64,000 bases of DNA, taken from positions 29,309,809 through 29,373,808 of the forward strand of contig NC_067197.1 in the NCBI RefSeq assembly GCF_000699445.3, in the 5' to 3' direction. The notes beneath the pieces were generated by a model. The model ran no database searches. It worked only from the letters and a program-made list of their open reading frames with translations, and had not been told where the DNA came from. This DNA is from Schistosoma haematobium (taxonomy: Eukaryota > Platyhelminthes > Trematoda > Strigeidida > Schistosomatidae). Shown here piece after piece: positions 48,427-60,690 of the stretch. A program made the position numbers and the translations under genes. Numbering within the stretch: the first letter of the stretch is position 1; each line of letters begins with the position of its first letter.

Positions 48427-49985
48427 ATTATTATTATTATTAATGGCTTTATTCAATATTATATTTTGGTACAATATAGAATTCTCAGCACAGGGTATTT
48501 CAACAAGTTACTTACTGAACAACGAACAAAAAGGCAGTAGCAAATACAAAAAGAAATATAAAAAACCAAAAAAACTACAAACTTTTAAAATTAAAGACAT
48601 GTTAAGAATGTAAGTTATTGACTAGGTTAATTCTAACGACCTGTTCGTCACAGAGTATATTTCCTAGGTAAGGTATTATAGAACTTTTATACTTTTCCTT
48701 GCGTGCAAGGATTTTAATGTAATTACGTCTCGTTCTACCAGAAGATATACAAGGAGAAAGATAAGAGTGAAGGGGATGGCTAGTATCTGATAAAATAACA
48801 CCTGCCAGGAGTTTGCATGATTTTAAATGTCTATCCACAACCATATTAATTATGACCTCGAAAGGTTCACCACACGTCTTACTAACTGCCTTCAGCACTC
48901 TTCGCAATACAGCAAAGTCTTTTCTCAAAAGCCCGGGAAAGAATAATGGAGAACAGTAAAGAATAATAGGTAATATGCAAGAATTGACAAATTGTAAGAG
49001 TAAATGACGAGTAATTCCAAGAGCATGCAATCTCTTTATGTAGTAGGTCAGACGGAAAACCTTCTTTGATAACGATAAAACGTGGGAAGACCAAGACAGA
49101 TCAGAGGAAAAGGTGACACCAAGATAATTGACCTTCGACACTGAGTTTATCAAGGAGTCTCCGATGGTACAAGCACTATGGGATCTCAAAATGGTGTTTA
49201 TATTCCGTTCATGTCTCATACTAAAGTTAACAGCTTGACATTTAGATGGATTAAGTATGAGACCATTACCAACAGACCAACAATCAATACGAGACAAAAA
49301 CCAATTCATTTCTATGGGATGTAAAGAGGAAGATATAGGCATACATACAGTGAGATCATCCGCGTACTTCACAAAAGTGTTATCTGTGGAAGATGGCAGG
49401 TCATGCAGAAAAAGAGAATAGAAGAGGTGAAAGAACAGCTCCTTGTGGTACACCTTCATGAGACAGTAGAGAATCTGAACTCTTTCCTCCAAACACAGTG
49501 TACTGTTCCCTTCCAGAGAGGTAGGAACACAGCCAGTTGGTTATCCAGCTGTCAGTGTTGACGCTGATTAACTTGTTAAGTAAACGTTGTCTTGGTATAG
49601 AGTCAAAAGCTGAAGTATAGTCCAGAAAAGCACATCGAACATAGTTCTTACCCTTTTCTAAGTTGAACACTATGTTGTGATGCAGAACTGCAACAGCATC
49701 TAAAGTGCTTCTTTTGCGCCTGTATGCAAACTGGTATGGGTCAGTATGCTCTTTTATCGCAGGCTGAAGTGGAAGTATTGATAATTTTTCCATGGTTTTG
49801 AGGAAAGGTGAAGTTAATGCAATAGGTCTAAATTTTACATTCTTATCACCAAATGCTTTCTTGGGTACAGGAATTATCTTCATCTTTCTCCATGGAAAAG
49901 ACAACGAATATGGTAGAATAATATGAATTTCTTTCTTTCGTAAAGAGTTTTTTTCAACAGGATGATTATCCATCATCTGATCGAT
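48427..49985 (-). pseudogene. CR1/Jockey-like LINE, RT domain with one frameshift
   Basis: Minus strand. The N-terminal part (49976 to about 49415) has RT motifs in order: KIIPVPKKAFG, FRPIALTSPFLKTMEKL (motif 1), DPYQFAYRRKRST (motif 2), CAFLDYTSAFDSIPR (motif A) and GVPQGAVLSPLLFS (motif B). A frameshift at a T-rich run near 49410-49420 moves to the next frame, which continues NTFVKYADDLTVCMP (motif C with an intact YADD box), SKCQAVNF, VNYLGVTFSSDLSWSSHV and a long C-terminal region to TAA near 48602. The 3' end has AATAAAGCCATTAATAATAA at about 48450-48430, the short-repeat tail of CR1-type elements. The 5' end, including any endonuclease, is missing. Apart from the frameshift it is well preserved, so it is comparatively young. 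Confidence 0.88.
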
Positions 49986-50029
49986 AGGAAGTAGGACGTT
50001 TCAAATTTATCAGTGTTTAATCAAATCCA

Positions 50030-51518
50030 AATTTATTGACAAAATCTGTACATTTAAAAGAAGACAGTTGTAAGTTTCTCTATACCCGGATAAATACATT
50101 TTCTATTATTTACTTACGTAATATCTTGAATAATGCTCTTAATTATAATTTTTCCCCTTATTCTGACGTCAATAATGTTGTGAAGATTACTCAATTTAAA
50201 CTGTCAATTCGGCCATTTTCATAGTTAATATTAAGTAATGTTTGACAAAATTTTCATTGTCTAGTAACTTATCTCCATGTGTCTAGTAAAATTTTCGGAC
50301 AGCTGAAGAAAACCCACAAAGTAGTTTTCAGTTATGAAACAAAAGAAGCCATCTGGAATAAGTTTGAAAACTTTACACCAAATTTCATCATTGTGTCGAT
50401 CATCTACATATAATCTTGCGAAATTGTTGACGATATTGCTGGATCCTGTTCAAAAGCATTTATGTTATTATTGTTTGAAGAATTCTTCTAAAGTAGTCGA
50501 TTATTTAGGTAATATTAATATCAATAGAAAGATAATGTGTTCTTTTGACGTGAATTCCTTGTTCATGGATGTATCTTTAAATAAACTAGCAATATTTTAT
50601 GTGACTATATATCTTTAAACGACCTCACAATGTTTGTTTTTCACTTAAAAATCTTAAAAGGTTTATCACTACTATGCAGTGATGAAGTCCAGTTCACATT
50701 TGCAGGTCAATACATTTGCCAGATTGATAGGGGTGCTATGGTTAGTCTGCTGGGATTGTTAGTTGACGTGGTTATGGCACATGCCGAAAATCTGGCTAAA
50801 GACTTCATCCAAAACATATCCCTTTATAAAAAATACGTCAATGAATACTTAGTTATGTGTGGAAGAAAGGAGGATATGAATTGTTAATTAAACAAATTTA
50901 TAACTCTTCAAAACTACATCTGTCTTTCATGTGAAAAGAAGAGCAATCACCTTCCTTTCTTAGATATACTTACAAGTAGAAGAGAAGATGGTTTAATCAA
51001 ACGACTCATTTTTAAGAAGCCAACCTGGACAGGCCAGTACCCAAGTTTCGGTGGTTATTGCCCAATTCAATACAAACGGTGTTTGACAACGGGCCTGTTT
51101 AACAGGATTGATCGTATTTTCACAAACGACGCTACTAATGACAAAGCAGGGTTGTTGGACAAAACATTGTTGAAAAACGACTGTCCTCTAAAATTCTCAA
51201 ATAGATAAATAGTATATTGTAACCTTCTACATCTTTGGCACAAGATGGCCTGTCTAGGTCACTTTACAGTTCGGAAGTTAGCCGAATAGCCTTTTATTGA
51301 AAAAAGGCTTAAATCAGCTAATAACAAAACATACTACTCAGCAAAAGTTATTATCGAAGAAAAACAATGTCTGTACTTCACCTGAAACCTAAAAGACATT
51401 AAAACGATTGCATCACATCTCACTGTGTTTACCGATTTAAATGTGTGTAGCCACTCATACATAGGAAAAGGAAATCGTGATCAGGGAATTAGGGTGTTTG
51501 AACATTTACCTAAATGAC
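50030..51518 (+). pseudogene. Penelope-like element, degenerate RT and start of GIY-YIG
   Basis: Plus strand, several frameshifts. IFGQLKKTHK (near 50290) matches the conserved YGLPKxHK start of Penelope RTs. Next come SSLCRSSTYNLAKLL, MCSFDVNSLFMDVSL (motif A, usually SFDVVSLFT), VQFTFAGQYICQIDRGAMVS (motif B region) and LYKKYVNEYLVM (motif C, usually YVDD). The connecting region has SNHLPFLDI-like and KKPTWTGQYPSFGGY. The GIY-YIG domain starts at about 51418 with CVYRFKCV and continues after a one-base shift with SHSYIGKGNRDQGIRVFEHLPK, ending at the SINE insertion at 51519. The catalytic Asp pair is lost. Confidence 0.85.
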
Positions 51519-51671
51519 GAAACTGAAATTCCTGTGTCCGAGTCCCACGTGTGGGATCGTGGATGAGCACTGTTGAGGAGTTCTATGCTAGGACGAAACA
51601 GCCATCCAGTGCTTCTAGGTTTCAAATGGTGGTTTGTCTTAGATAGACTCGTGATTTCAACTGAGCAAATC
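51519..51671 (+). mobile_element. Sm-alpha-type SINE inserted in Penelope endonuclease
   Basis: A 153-bp 5'-truncated SINE, flanked by AAATGAC at 51512-51518 and 51672-51678. It contains the B-box-like TGTCCGAGTCCCACG, GTGGGATCGTGGATGAG, a ribozyme with core UUGAGGA (C3 lost) and the tail TTAGATAGACTCGTGATTTC. It splits the GIY-YIG reading frame between EHLPK and the SSFIAKHM segment. Confidence 0.82.
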
Positions 51672-51678
51672 AAATGAC

Positions 51679-51790
51679 TCAATAAAAGAATATGATAAAC
51701 ATCCATCGTCTTTTATTGCCAAACATATGGTTCGACCAGGTGATAAGATTGATTTACTCAAATATCATGAAGTATTTAAGAACAGCTAGT
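51679..51790 (+). pseudogene. Penelope-like GIY-YIG, 3' part after SINE
   Basis: Resumes the endonuclease: YDKHPSSFIAKHMVRPGDKID and KYHEVFKNS, ending TAG at 51788-51790. This is the S(S)xIAKHLxxxGHxID block that follows the EHLPK motif in related elements, so it belongs with 50030-51518. Confidence 0.75.
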
Positions 51791-53651
51791 TACATTAGGC
51801 TCATTTCCTAAGAAAATTGCTGGATTATAGGTTTTTCCTAAACTAAAAATTGAGACAGAACATATTTACACAATACTAATCATTTTGGTAGTTGTATTAC
51901 GACCGTGTACCATAGATTCATCGGATTACATAACCTACTTGGAATGTATTCAGCTTATTTTAATTTTGATTAGATTCCTTTCTGCCATTTGGTAAATAAA
52001 GAAGGAACGAATTGAACTGAGTTACATAGCAAAACTATCTCTATTTCACTCTATTCAGATTATTAAAACACTGATAAAATTAGATGGCTGTGACTTGATA
52101 TTATCAATGGTTATTAAAAGATAACTGATAACATAAGATAGTGCAATATATAAAGATACTATCTGATCATTTAAACCACAATACGTGTAACAGGCTTTAA
52201 ATTTGTGATTTATTGACCAGAAGTTCATTATTTTAATCACTAAGCTGATTCTTTTCAACGTGTAATTGGTCATTTAGATAAAACTAGATAACAGAAAGTC
52301 ATGGAATTTTAGTAGCACAATGTAAACCAACTGACCGTTAACTGATAATAAAATTGTTATTCTCAAACACTGAATAATCGAATAATACCCTTGAATAAAA
52401 GATTACAGAAGATGAATGATGTCTGAACGTTTTACTTGGTAGAATAAATACATATACATAGTAGTTCGTAGTCATGTTTATAATTTGTGTAACAATGTAT
52501 CATGCTTTTTTTCCTGTGTATGAAAATGATTCCTTTATAATAGGGGTTATGAAATGAAGATTCTGTAATCCTATTTCAATCTAGAATGTCCCACAAATAT
52601 CGTTTAAATAACCTTCATTTCACTGAAAGTTATTCGACATTTAGATAGTTTTTATTCAGTGGATTAAAATAATATCACATTATCTTTCATCATTAAAAAG
52701 AAATGAACAAAGAGGAATTTACAATAATTTCCTTGGAGTTAACCAGTTAGCTACTATATGAATTCTTGTTCTGAAACAAATTTGATGGTAAATAGTGTTT
52801 TGTTATTTGTTAAGAATATAAAGATACAAATATCAGGTAATCCATCCAAAATGTGTACGCTGATTAGACGCTCACCAGCTTTTATTTGATGTCTGTTTCA
52901 CTAATAAGTTAACTTTACAAAAGTTTTCAACCATTACATTCGACTACTGTAAAATGAAGATAGGTTTTTGTTCAACTGTAAGACTGTTATTATGCATGTA
53001 TACTTATCAGACTGATTCTGTCTTACAGGTTTTCTGAAAACAGCTGTACAAAATTCCTGTATATCATCACTGATCATCAAATGGATCTTATTGATTGTAG
53101 ACCTTGGGTATCATGAACCAAAATAGGTTGAGATGGCTCGCACGTATTCACTTCTGTCGATCTCTGATGATGTAGCTCATTCATAGTTTATATTCTTGAA
53201 GTTCTTCCATTGTTTTTAAACTATATATTTTTGAATAAGGTATTGTCTTTCAAAGATGATAATAGTTCTAAACATATTGAATATCGGAGAGTAATGTGTA
53301 ACTGATTTAAATCATGTATGTAGTTGTTATGCAGCTCTAAATTGTAATAACCATGTATAAAACAACTGTCAAGTTGTGGTTGATACTCTAATTGACGTCT
53401 TCAGAGGAGGAAAAGAAGGAGGAGAAAGAAGAAAATCGTCCGGAACCATTCATAAAAATAATTTTAGAATGCTTTATTTATTAAACATCTACAAAAATTT
53501 TTACCATATACATCAGTATAATTCAGAGACACTTAAATACACGTATACAAACTGAAAATATAAACTAACGTGTATTATATTAATTAACTGGTTAGATGAA
53601 TGAAAATGTTGGAAATACCTACTTTTTTTAAGAATAAATTAATGTTTGCCA
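51791..53651. other. AT-rich, no gene supported
   Basis: No gene, domain or repeat recognised. The first few hundred bases may be decayed Penelope 3' sequence. Confidence 0.35.
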
Positions 53652-53882
53652 TTTTCAATAGTTGAAATTATGAGTCAATTGAAGCTAGACCACCATTTGA
53701 AACCTGGAAGCACTGAATGGCCGTTTCGTCCTAGTACGGAACTCTTCAGCATTGCGCGTCCACGATCCCGCCCTCCGCGACATTCAAACCCAGGACCTGT
53801 CGTTCTCGCGCGCGAGCGCTTAACCTTTAGACCACTGAGCCGACCGGCATCCAACTGTGTTAATGTCTAACTTCAACCAATC
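53652..53882 (-). mobile_element. Sm-alpha-type SINE, minus strand, nearly intact ribozyme
   Basis: Read on the minus strand: spacer ATTGGTTGAAGTTAGAC, tRNA-like head (CTCAGTGGTCTAAAGGTTAAG), B box GGGTTTGAATGTCG, GGGATCGTGGACGCG, ribozyme and tail. The ribozyme has core CUGAAGA, stem II GUUC/GGAC (one U-G pair) and GAAA. Stem III is weakened (C-A mismatch) and the triplet is AUU, so cleavage would be slow at best. Confidence 0.85.
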
Positions 53883-54688
53883 GATTTTGTTTATCTTCAT
53901 TGTCTACATTTCCTTCGATTATTTATCATTTTGAAATGAACCAATGAAAAAAATGCTTATCGAAATAAGGGTAATATTTATACCCTGAATAAACTTATTT
54001 CATGTTATCTATTGTGTACAAGTTATCATATTAATTTTAATCATGACATAACTTACTTTATCTAATATATAAGTGTGAATAATTATTTGCTAACATTATC
54101 ATTTTCCTTTATGACCTAAATATTCGAATTTATCATCCACATTTTGAATAAACTGATTGGATAGATGAATTGATTAGTTTAATTTACTTAATTATATAAA
54201 GACATTTTGAAAAAAGATAAGATAGATTAGATGTAACCTTATTAGTAAATGACACATCTAAGTAATTATCATTGAAGTAAATCTTGTTATCGTTGTAAAT
54301 CATACAGTGTTAACTGATTTTATCATGATTTCAAAGAAAACAAAAAAAAAATAGTTTTTATCATCATAATAAAGTCAATTATAGTCTGTAACATGAACTA
54401 AATGTGAAAGTTATTTGTTGAAGATCTAGAGTGGTAACTTTTCCAAATCACAATTAAATTGAATGTAATAGATGAAATTCTATTGTTTCATCTCATACAT
54501 AATGATAGATTTATTATTCAATAAAGTTTTAATGTTGAACGAATGAGCTTTTCTATCCCCTCTTTTACCTTGTGTAATTAACAAGCTGATGTCAAATTGT
54601 GATGAAAAACATCTTTAAGTGTATACATGTTATTCGTTTCTTTCTTAGTGTCGGGTACTTTAATTGATTTTGTAAGTCAGATTACTAT
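53883..54688. other. AT-rich, no feature seen
   Basis: No gene, domain or repeat recognised. Confidence 0.4.
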
Positions 54689-55200
54689 GTGAAGCCCCTT
54701 TATTTTGTCGTCATTTATATCGAACGGTGTTGTCGAAAGGGCTCTCCACTTTAGTGGCTCGAGATCTGACACCAAGGGGATTGTATTGATGATTGTTGTT
54801 GAAATATATGTGTCACCTATCCTCGTATATAATCATCGACTTTAATCGCGTTGGTCAATAACGGATTTAGATATGTGAAATAACGAGAATGGACTTTTGA
54901 ATACATATATTTTGTATATGAAGCGAATGGAATAGAGAGAAGAAAAACGACGCGCAGTGGAGATGGAGGGTAAGCCAACACCCATTTAACCAAGCGTTAC
55001 AGACATGTGATGAGTAGTGGGATAAGAAATGTGCACACACCTACGCGCTCATATAAAAGCAGTCAAGATTGATAAGCGAATAAATAACCAGGTCAGTGTG
55101 TGACTCAATTAGGATGAATAGAATGGGCTGTCCGAAAGCTAGAATAAGGTATATGGGCTTGACATAATATGATAACCGACACTTTAACTACAACCGGACA
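54689..55200 (-). repeat. 0.5-kb LTR-like repeat, copy B (minus)
   Basis: Reverse-oriented relative of 33288-33782. On the minus strand it begins TGTCCGGTTGTAG and ends GGGGCTTCACA, with the TATA-like TTTTATATGAGCGCG. Differences from copy A are mostly point changes plus short indels near the start. No flanking duplication is clear and no coding capacity is seen. Confidence 0.65.
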
Positions 55201-56231
55201 AATCAGTTATATTTTCGATAATAGATTATACCGAATTTAATAATTTCTGTTCTATCCTAACTGTAATAAGTAGTTGATTGATTTTATATCTCTGTGCTAT
55301 TACTTCCATTAAGAATAGAACACCAGTATTCATTACTTCAGTCGCTAGAATATTGGAGTTAAGATTAGAGTGTAGAAATTGTGTAACATATTTGACGTTA
55401 ATCGTGAGAAAATCAAAGACTGTTATATATTCATAGTTATAATCTATCAAACTTCCTGTCGGAAATGTTTAAAGAGAAATAATTGCAAAAATAAATTTCA
55501 TAAAGTACTTTTTAACAATAAAATCTATTTCTTATAAATTACAAATTTATTTTAAACAATTCAAGTTGTTCTGTGTGGTATTCAAATACCTCCCCCTCCT
55601 ACATTGTACGCCTTTAATCAAAATTCCAATGTTTTTTCAGTTACCATTTACACATCAGTTTTTTTTACTTTTTTACAGCAACAAAAAAAAGGATTCTAAA
55701 AATTTCTATAAAATTTATGTGACTTTATTTGTATGCGAAAATGATTAAAAGAGAAAGAGAGAGGGAGAGAGATGAAGAGAAAAACATTGCTGAAATTCTC
55801 ATGGACAATTAAGTTATGTAATCAACTGTATTATTGGATTCTGTATGTTTATTAGAGTCTAATAAGTTAACTTGTTTCCGCAAAAATTTAAATTATTCAC
55901 CTTTTAGAGATTATTTTAAGGAGAAATGTTTTTCCAGTATTTTAATGGGTAACGGTAATCTGTAAATTCAACTAGGTTAGATGTAATGAATTAACATTCC
56001 AGTAACATTCTATAAGGTTTATCTGTAAATAGTTTAATCAGTGATCTTGGAAATAATGATAAATTGTTTACAGATTAGTGGTTGAATATTATTACGCTTC
56101 ATATGAGTGATAACTTCTTTATATTGAAATTTTTGTGGAGTTATTGTTACATACGGCCATTAAATCTCAAAGTAAAAAGTGGACTAGTTGTCTGATACAC
56201 TTCAATTAGGTAGTAATTAAAGTTGGTGTTA
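55201..56231. other. AT-rich, no feature seen
   Basis: A GA-rich patch lies at 55750-55780. No gene, domain or repeat is recognised. Confidence 0.4.
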
Positions 56232-56236
56232 TAACT

Positions 56237-56562
56237 TGTGAACATGTGTGCTCTGTATATTGGATAACGCAACGATAACACCAATCAGAGAGCAGCGAAT
56301 TACCGATCGGACCAAGGACGCATAAAACACGTGCGAGCAACCTAGAGTCGTGATTGGTCTCGCTTCCTGTCCAGCCCAGCCAGCCAGCTAATTCCAGAAC
56401 ACCAATCTCAGCCTCTCAATATGATTCATTTAGTTCAAACATACTCGGTTTATATATCAACCAGACAGACCACAACGTACCATTCAATATGAAACAACAT
56501 TTGTACAAGAATTAGCCAAATATGGCTGTGAATGAGTGAGATAGTAATTAATAGACAGGCCA
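56237..56562. mobile_element. Solo LTR with 5-bp target duplication
   Basis: A 326-bp segment beginning TGTGAACATG and ending ACAGGCCA, flanked by TAACT at 56232-56236 and 56563-56567. TG...CA ends, a 5-bp duplication, higher GC content than the flanks and absence of internal coding sequence mark a solo LTR left by recombination. The length is similar to LTRs of schistosome Gypsy-type elements such as Boudicca (recalled, not searched). Strand cannot be fixed; GCATAAAACACG could be a TATA region on plus. Confidence 0.72.
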
Positions 56563-56567
56563 TAACT

Positions 56568-58237
56568 CAAGAATGCTAAATCGTATAGTAATAGTCTATG
56601 GGTCAAATTAAAGCCTATAACGAGAGAGACATGAATATGAACAGTTTAGTTGCATAACAATTATACGATTAAAATATACTCATAGTATTGGTCCATAAAT
56701 GGATCCCAAAAGTTAACATTCATTATTCTTATCGCGATATAACAGTTAGCCTCATTATGCATGATGTTTCTCTCAAAAAAGTAATCAGTCTAAGTACATC
56801 CTCTACCATCTTGCTTAGAAATGTTACAACGAAACAGTATTTGTTGTCAAGTTAACTTTCAGTCTTACTGTCAAGATAATATCGAATCCTAAAATTTTAA
56901 TCTACAGTCTGATCTCACTGAAAAATTTGACATTTTCTTATCGCTCTAAAGAATAAAGAAAACATATCTAGGTTTGATATAATAACCTCATTTGGTCAAA
57001 TGATCTACATCAATGGTGTGCAGTAAATTTGTTTGACTTCTAAAAATTAGACGCATCACAAAATTTTCTTGCTTATTCACTACAGTCATAAGTACTGATC
57101 ATGGATAAAACTGCTCGTCAAAGTGAATTGAATCACCAGGTTCAACCCTAGTAAATAAACTCCTCAACATAACTTCCATGGATGAAAAGGGCATTAAACA
57201 TTTTAAAACATATATACTTTGAGTTGTAATTATATTATGGGTCTCACATTCATTACCTATTAAACATAACTCATCTATAATATATGACTATTATGATGTG
57301 TATTCTGAAATTAATTCTGCACTTTATATTATACAGTGACAACGCTATCATTAACATTCTGTTAAAACAACCCATACATCATATTATTTCACTATTGTCA
57401 TTTCAAATATTACCTCTCTTTTTGTATTGACTTGACCATGCCTTTAATTTGGTTATGACTTCCTTAGTTAATTTTAGTATCATTCGTTGTCAAAGTAATC
57501 AATTTCTTATTTGCTTCATTAACGAATGAGGATATTTTTCACGAATAGGTGATCAAATACTTGAAACTACAACATCACCAAACAATAATGATTTAGGATA
57601 CTCAATCATAAAAATGTTACCGAATTGAAATGTTTAGTATATTAATGAAATGATATTAAGATGTTACGAAAGATCGAATTTATTCAATTGGTATTTAAAA
57701 AACCTATCTCTCTGAATTAATGAAAACTAAGCCAATTTAATCAGTCTCTTCTCCCATTCTAACATAATGAGTTTAAAATTCTGATTGAAATAATAAAGTT
57801 TTAATTATTCTACTAAAAATCAATTGTTTTATTCATGAAAAAAGTGAAGTAATGTGTAGATGAGATAAAGAATAAAGACAAATTTAGTTTCCTTGTGATA
57901 GTACAACAAAGCAAACATGACAGAGGAGTAAGAGGAAGTGATTCTTAGCAGATTGATCTAATGTAAAAATATAGATATACAAATAACAAACCGTTTCAGT
58001 CTATTGTCAAAAAGCTTACGGACAGTTAAAATTAAGAATAGCTCTTATTTTACCGTAAAATGTTATCAACAAAAGTGTTATATTCCATCGTTTATCAGGA
58101 AACATTTAGACTTACAGATATGTTCATTATAAAGATTCTCAACTGAATCAATACGTAAACTGAATGTAGCGGTAATATCCTAATTGATGTTCATTACAAA
58201 TTCAGTAACGTTCAGCTTGTAGAATAATTAAATTATA
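56568..58237. other. AT-rich, no feature seen
   Basis: No gene, domain or repeat recognised. Confidence 0.4.
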
Positions 58238-58796
58238 GAAATAATTTTAATAGTTGAATTAATGAGTCGATATAAGCTAGACCACCATTGAAAATCTGGA
58301 AGCACTGGACGGCCGTTTCGTTTTGATACGGAACTCCTCAACAGTGCGCATCCACGATTCCTCACACGGTACTCGAACCCACGACTTCTAGTCTGGAGCG
58401 CGAATGCTTAACTGTAGAGTACTGAGGCGGCATCTAACGGTGTTGATGTCTAAATTAAACCAGTCAGTGGCGTTCAACGGTGTCTTCTGTGAGGCAGTTA
58501 CTCACTGAAGAAAATAGTGGACGGTTGGGCAATATCGTGGATTGGTTAAGGTTAGATATTAACACCACTGGATGCCAGCTCAGTTGTCTACATTTTAAGC
58601 ATTTGCATGCGAGACCGAAGGCCCTGAATTCGAGTCCCACGTACAGGATTGTGGACGCGCACTGCTGAGGGGTCCCATACTAGAACGAAACAACCATCCA
58701 GTGCTTCTATGCTTTCCATGGCTGTCTAGCTTATATCGACTCATTTATTCAACCATTAAAATTATTACAACCTCCACAAACCCCCATTCTTATATA
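58238..58796. mobile_element. Sm-alpha-type SINE, full inverted dimer
   Basis: A minus-strand copy (58238-58470) and plus-strand copy (58540-58796) meet head to head around a shared 5' spacer (GAGGCAGTTACTCACTG, GTGGACGGTTGG). Both tails carry the private variant GAGTCGATATAAGCTAGAC, not found in other copies here. The minus ribozyme has core UUGAGGA and a UUU-rich stem II; the plus one has CUGAGGG and a mismatched stem II. Both should be inactive. Arms are long enough to form a stable hairpin. Confidence 0.85.
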
Positions 58797-60427
58797 AACT
58801 AATTTTTAAACAATCTTGCAATTCGAATCATCACCATCAATCAGCTGACTGTGCATATTTTTCAATACTTAAGTTTTAACACAAAAAAATGTCTAATTTT
58901 AACTACATATTGAAGTAATAATCAATCATAGTAAAAGTCGATAAATTAATCGATTTCAGGCAACTTTAATTTGTCTGGAAAATGTGTACCTGATATCATT
59001 AAAAACAAAAAGAATGGTAAATAGATTGATATTGAATTTTTATAAGTGAGTGGTTCGAAGTAATATTTATCAAATACGATTGGTTGACTATTGAATAAGA
59101 ATTTCCACTACAAACTGACATCAACAATAGATACTACAAAAGTATGGAAAACTTCTTCAAGATCCAACTAATTAACTATTTATCATATATATCTTTGTGA
59201 AGCTCTTGGATTCAGCCATCGTAGTAACAGGTTTGTAGGGAGGTAGTAAAACACTAGTGAAACTTCATGTAGTTCCCAGTATGTTATATAACGACAGGGT
59301 TCAGAAATGCTTATTACGAATTCACAATTCAGTAACTGAATAGTATAGGTTTTGACTAAATAAATTAGTGCCCTGAGTTTTATCCAGTGAGGGATCTCAG
59401 ATGTACATCCTTAAAACCTCTGAACCAGGAAAATACGTAGTCTACTGTTCTTTATTTCTTGATGTTGATTTACTGATGTATTTTTGTAACAACGATTAAA
59501 TTTACCTTATGCAAAATGAATACAACTGTCTCGAAAAATGAATTGTTGATGATAATCTTGGGACATTATATTATGTAGCCATGCCTTCTTGATATGTATA
59601 CTGAACATAATAATAAATAGGTAAGTATAATCCTTCTGCTATAATCGCATATGAACTAAAAGCCTATTTTAATAACCCAGTATAATATGCACAAGAATTT
59701 CATTATTTTTATATGTAAGTGAAAATATTCCTTATAGATATACAAGCAGGTCAAATTGATATAGTATAATCAACCAAGTTCAATAAACCAGCGTATAGAA
59801 CAATTGTTGAATTAACTTATGAACTTACAGTATCAACTTTTAATTCATTTAACTAAATCGAAAATGTGATCGGTATAAGTTAGTTACGATAAAGCATCAA
59901 ATTATAGTTAGACTAAATTATGTTTAAAGTTTAGTCAGTAGTTGGTCAAGTTGATCACTTGTAACATTCTTACTCATAATGCTGAATAATGCGAGTTCAA
60001 ACCTCTGAGAAGGCTACGTAATCATCAGAGTTATTGAAATGCCTTGGAGATCAGTTTTAATCAACATGAAAGGTGTTTTATCAACAGTCAATAATAGATT
60101 TCATAAAAACTGTTATTCGCTAAACTAATTAGTGGTGAAAAGAAGTATGATGTAATTATATCAGCTAATTAATTTAGAAAAATAATCAGTTAAGAAGAAA
60201 TAAATGATAATCTAGCAGAATCAAATTGCTCATTTCCAAAAAGTAAAAGAAAAATAATGACTAAATTGATTACGGTGATGAACAACAAAGATTGAGTTCT
60301 AAACTGATAAACAACATGAACTGTGTTTACTGAAGACACATAAATCATAAACATAAATTTTTTAAAGATAAAAGAAGCAAAATAACTGATATTTTTAACA
60401 TCACTTATCACTTAATAAATAAATATT
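58797..60427. other. AT-rich, no feature seen
   Basis: No gene, domain or repeat recognised. Confidence 0.4.
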
Positions 60428-60690
60428 TCAGAATGGGAATTTGTAGAGATAGTAGTAATTTTAATAGTTGAATTCATGAGTTGATCTAAGACAGACCACC
60501 ATTGAGAACTTGGTCTAGAGGTTAAGCGTTCTTACGTTAGATTGAAGGTCATGGGTTCGAGTACCGTGTGCGGAATCGTAGATGCACACCTCTGAAGAGT
60601 TTCACATTGAGACGAAACAACCGTCCACTACTTTCACGTTTTTAGTGATGGTCTAACTTAAATCGACTGATGAATTCAACCATTAATATA
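60428..60690. mobile_element. Sm-alpha-type SINE, foldback copy
   Basis: A short inverted tail (60428-60515) is joined directly to a plus-strand head (GGTCTAGAGGTTAAGCG), B box (GGGTTCGAGTACC), decayed ribozyme (CUGAAGA core kept; stem II GUUU/AGAC mostly pairs; GAAA present; cleavage GUC present but stem I poor) and tail. The flanks share ATAAATATTT, a possible but low-complexity target duplication. Confidence 0.75.
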
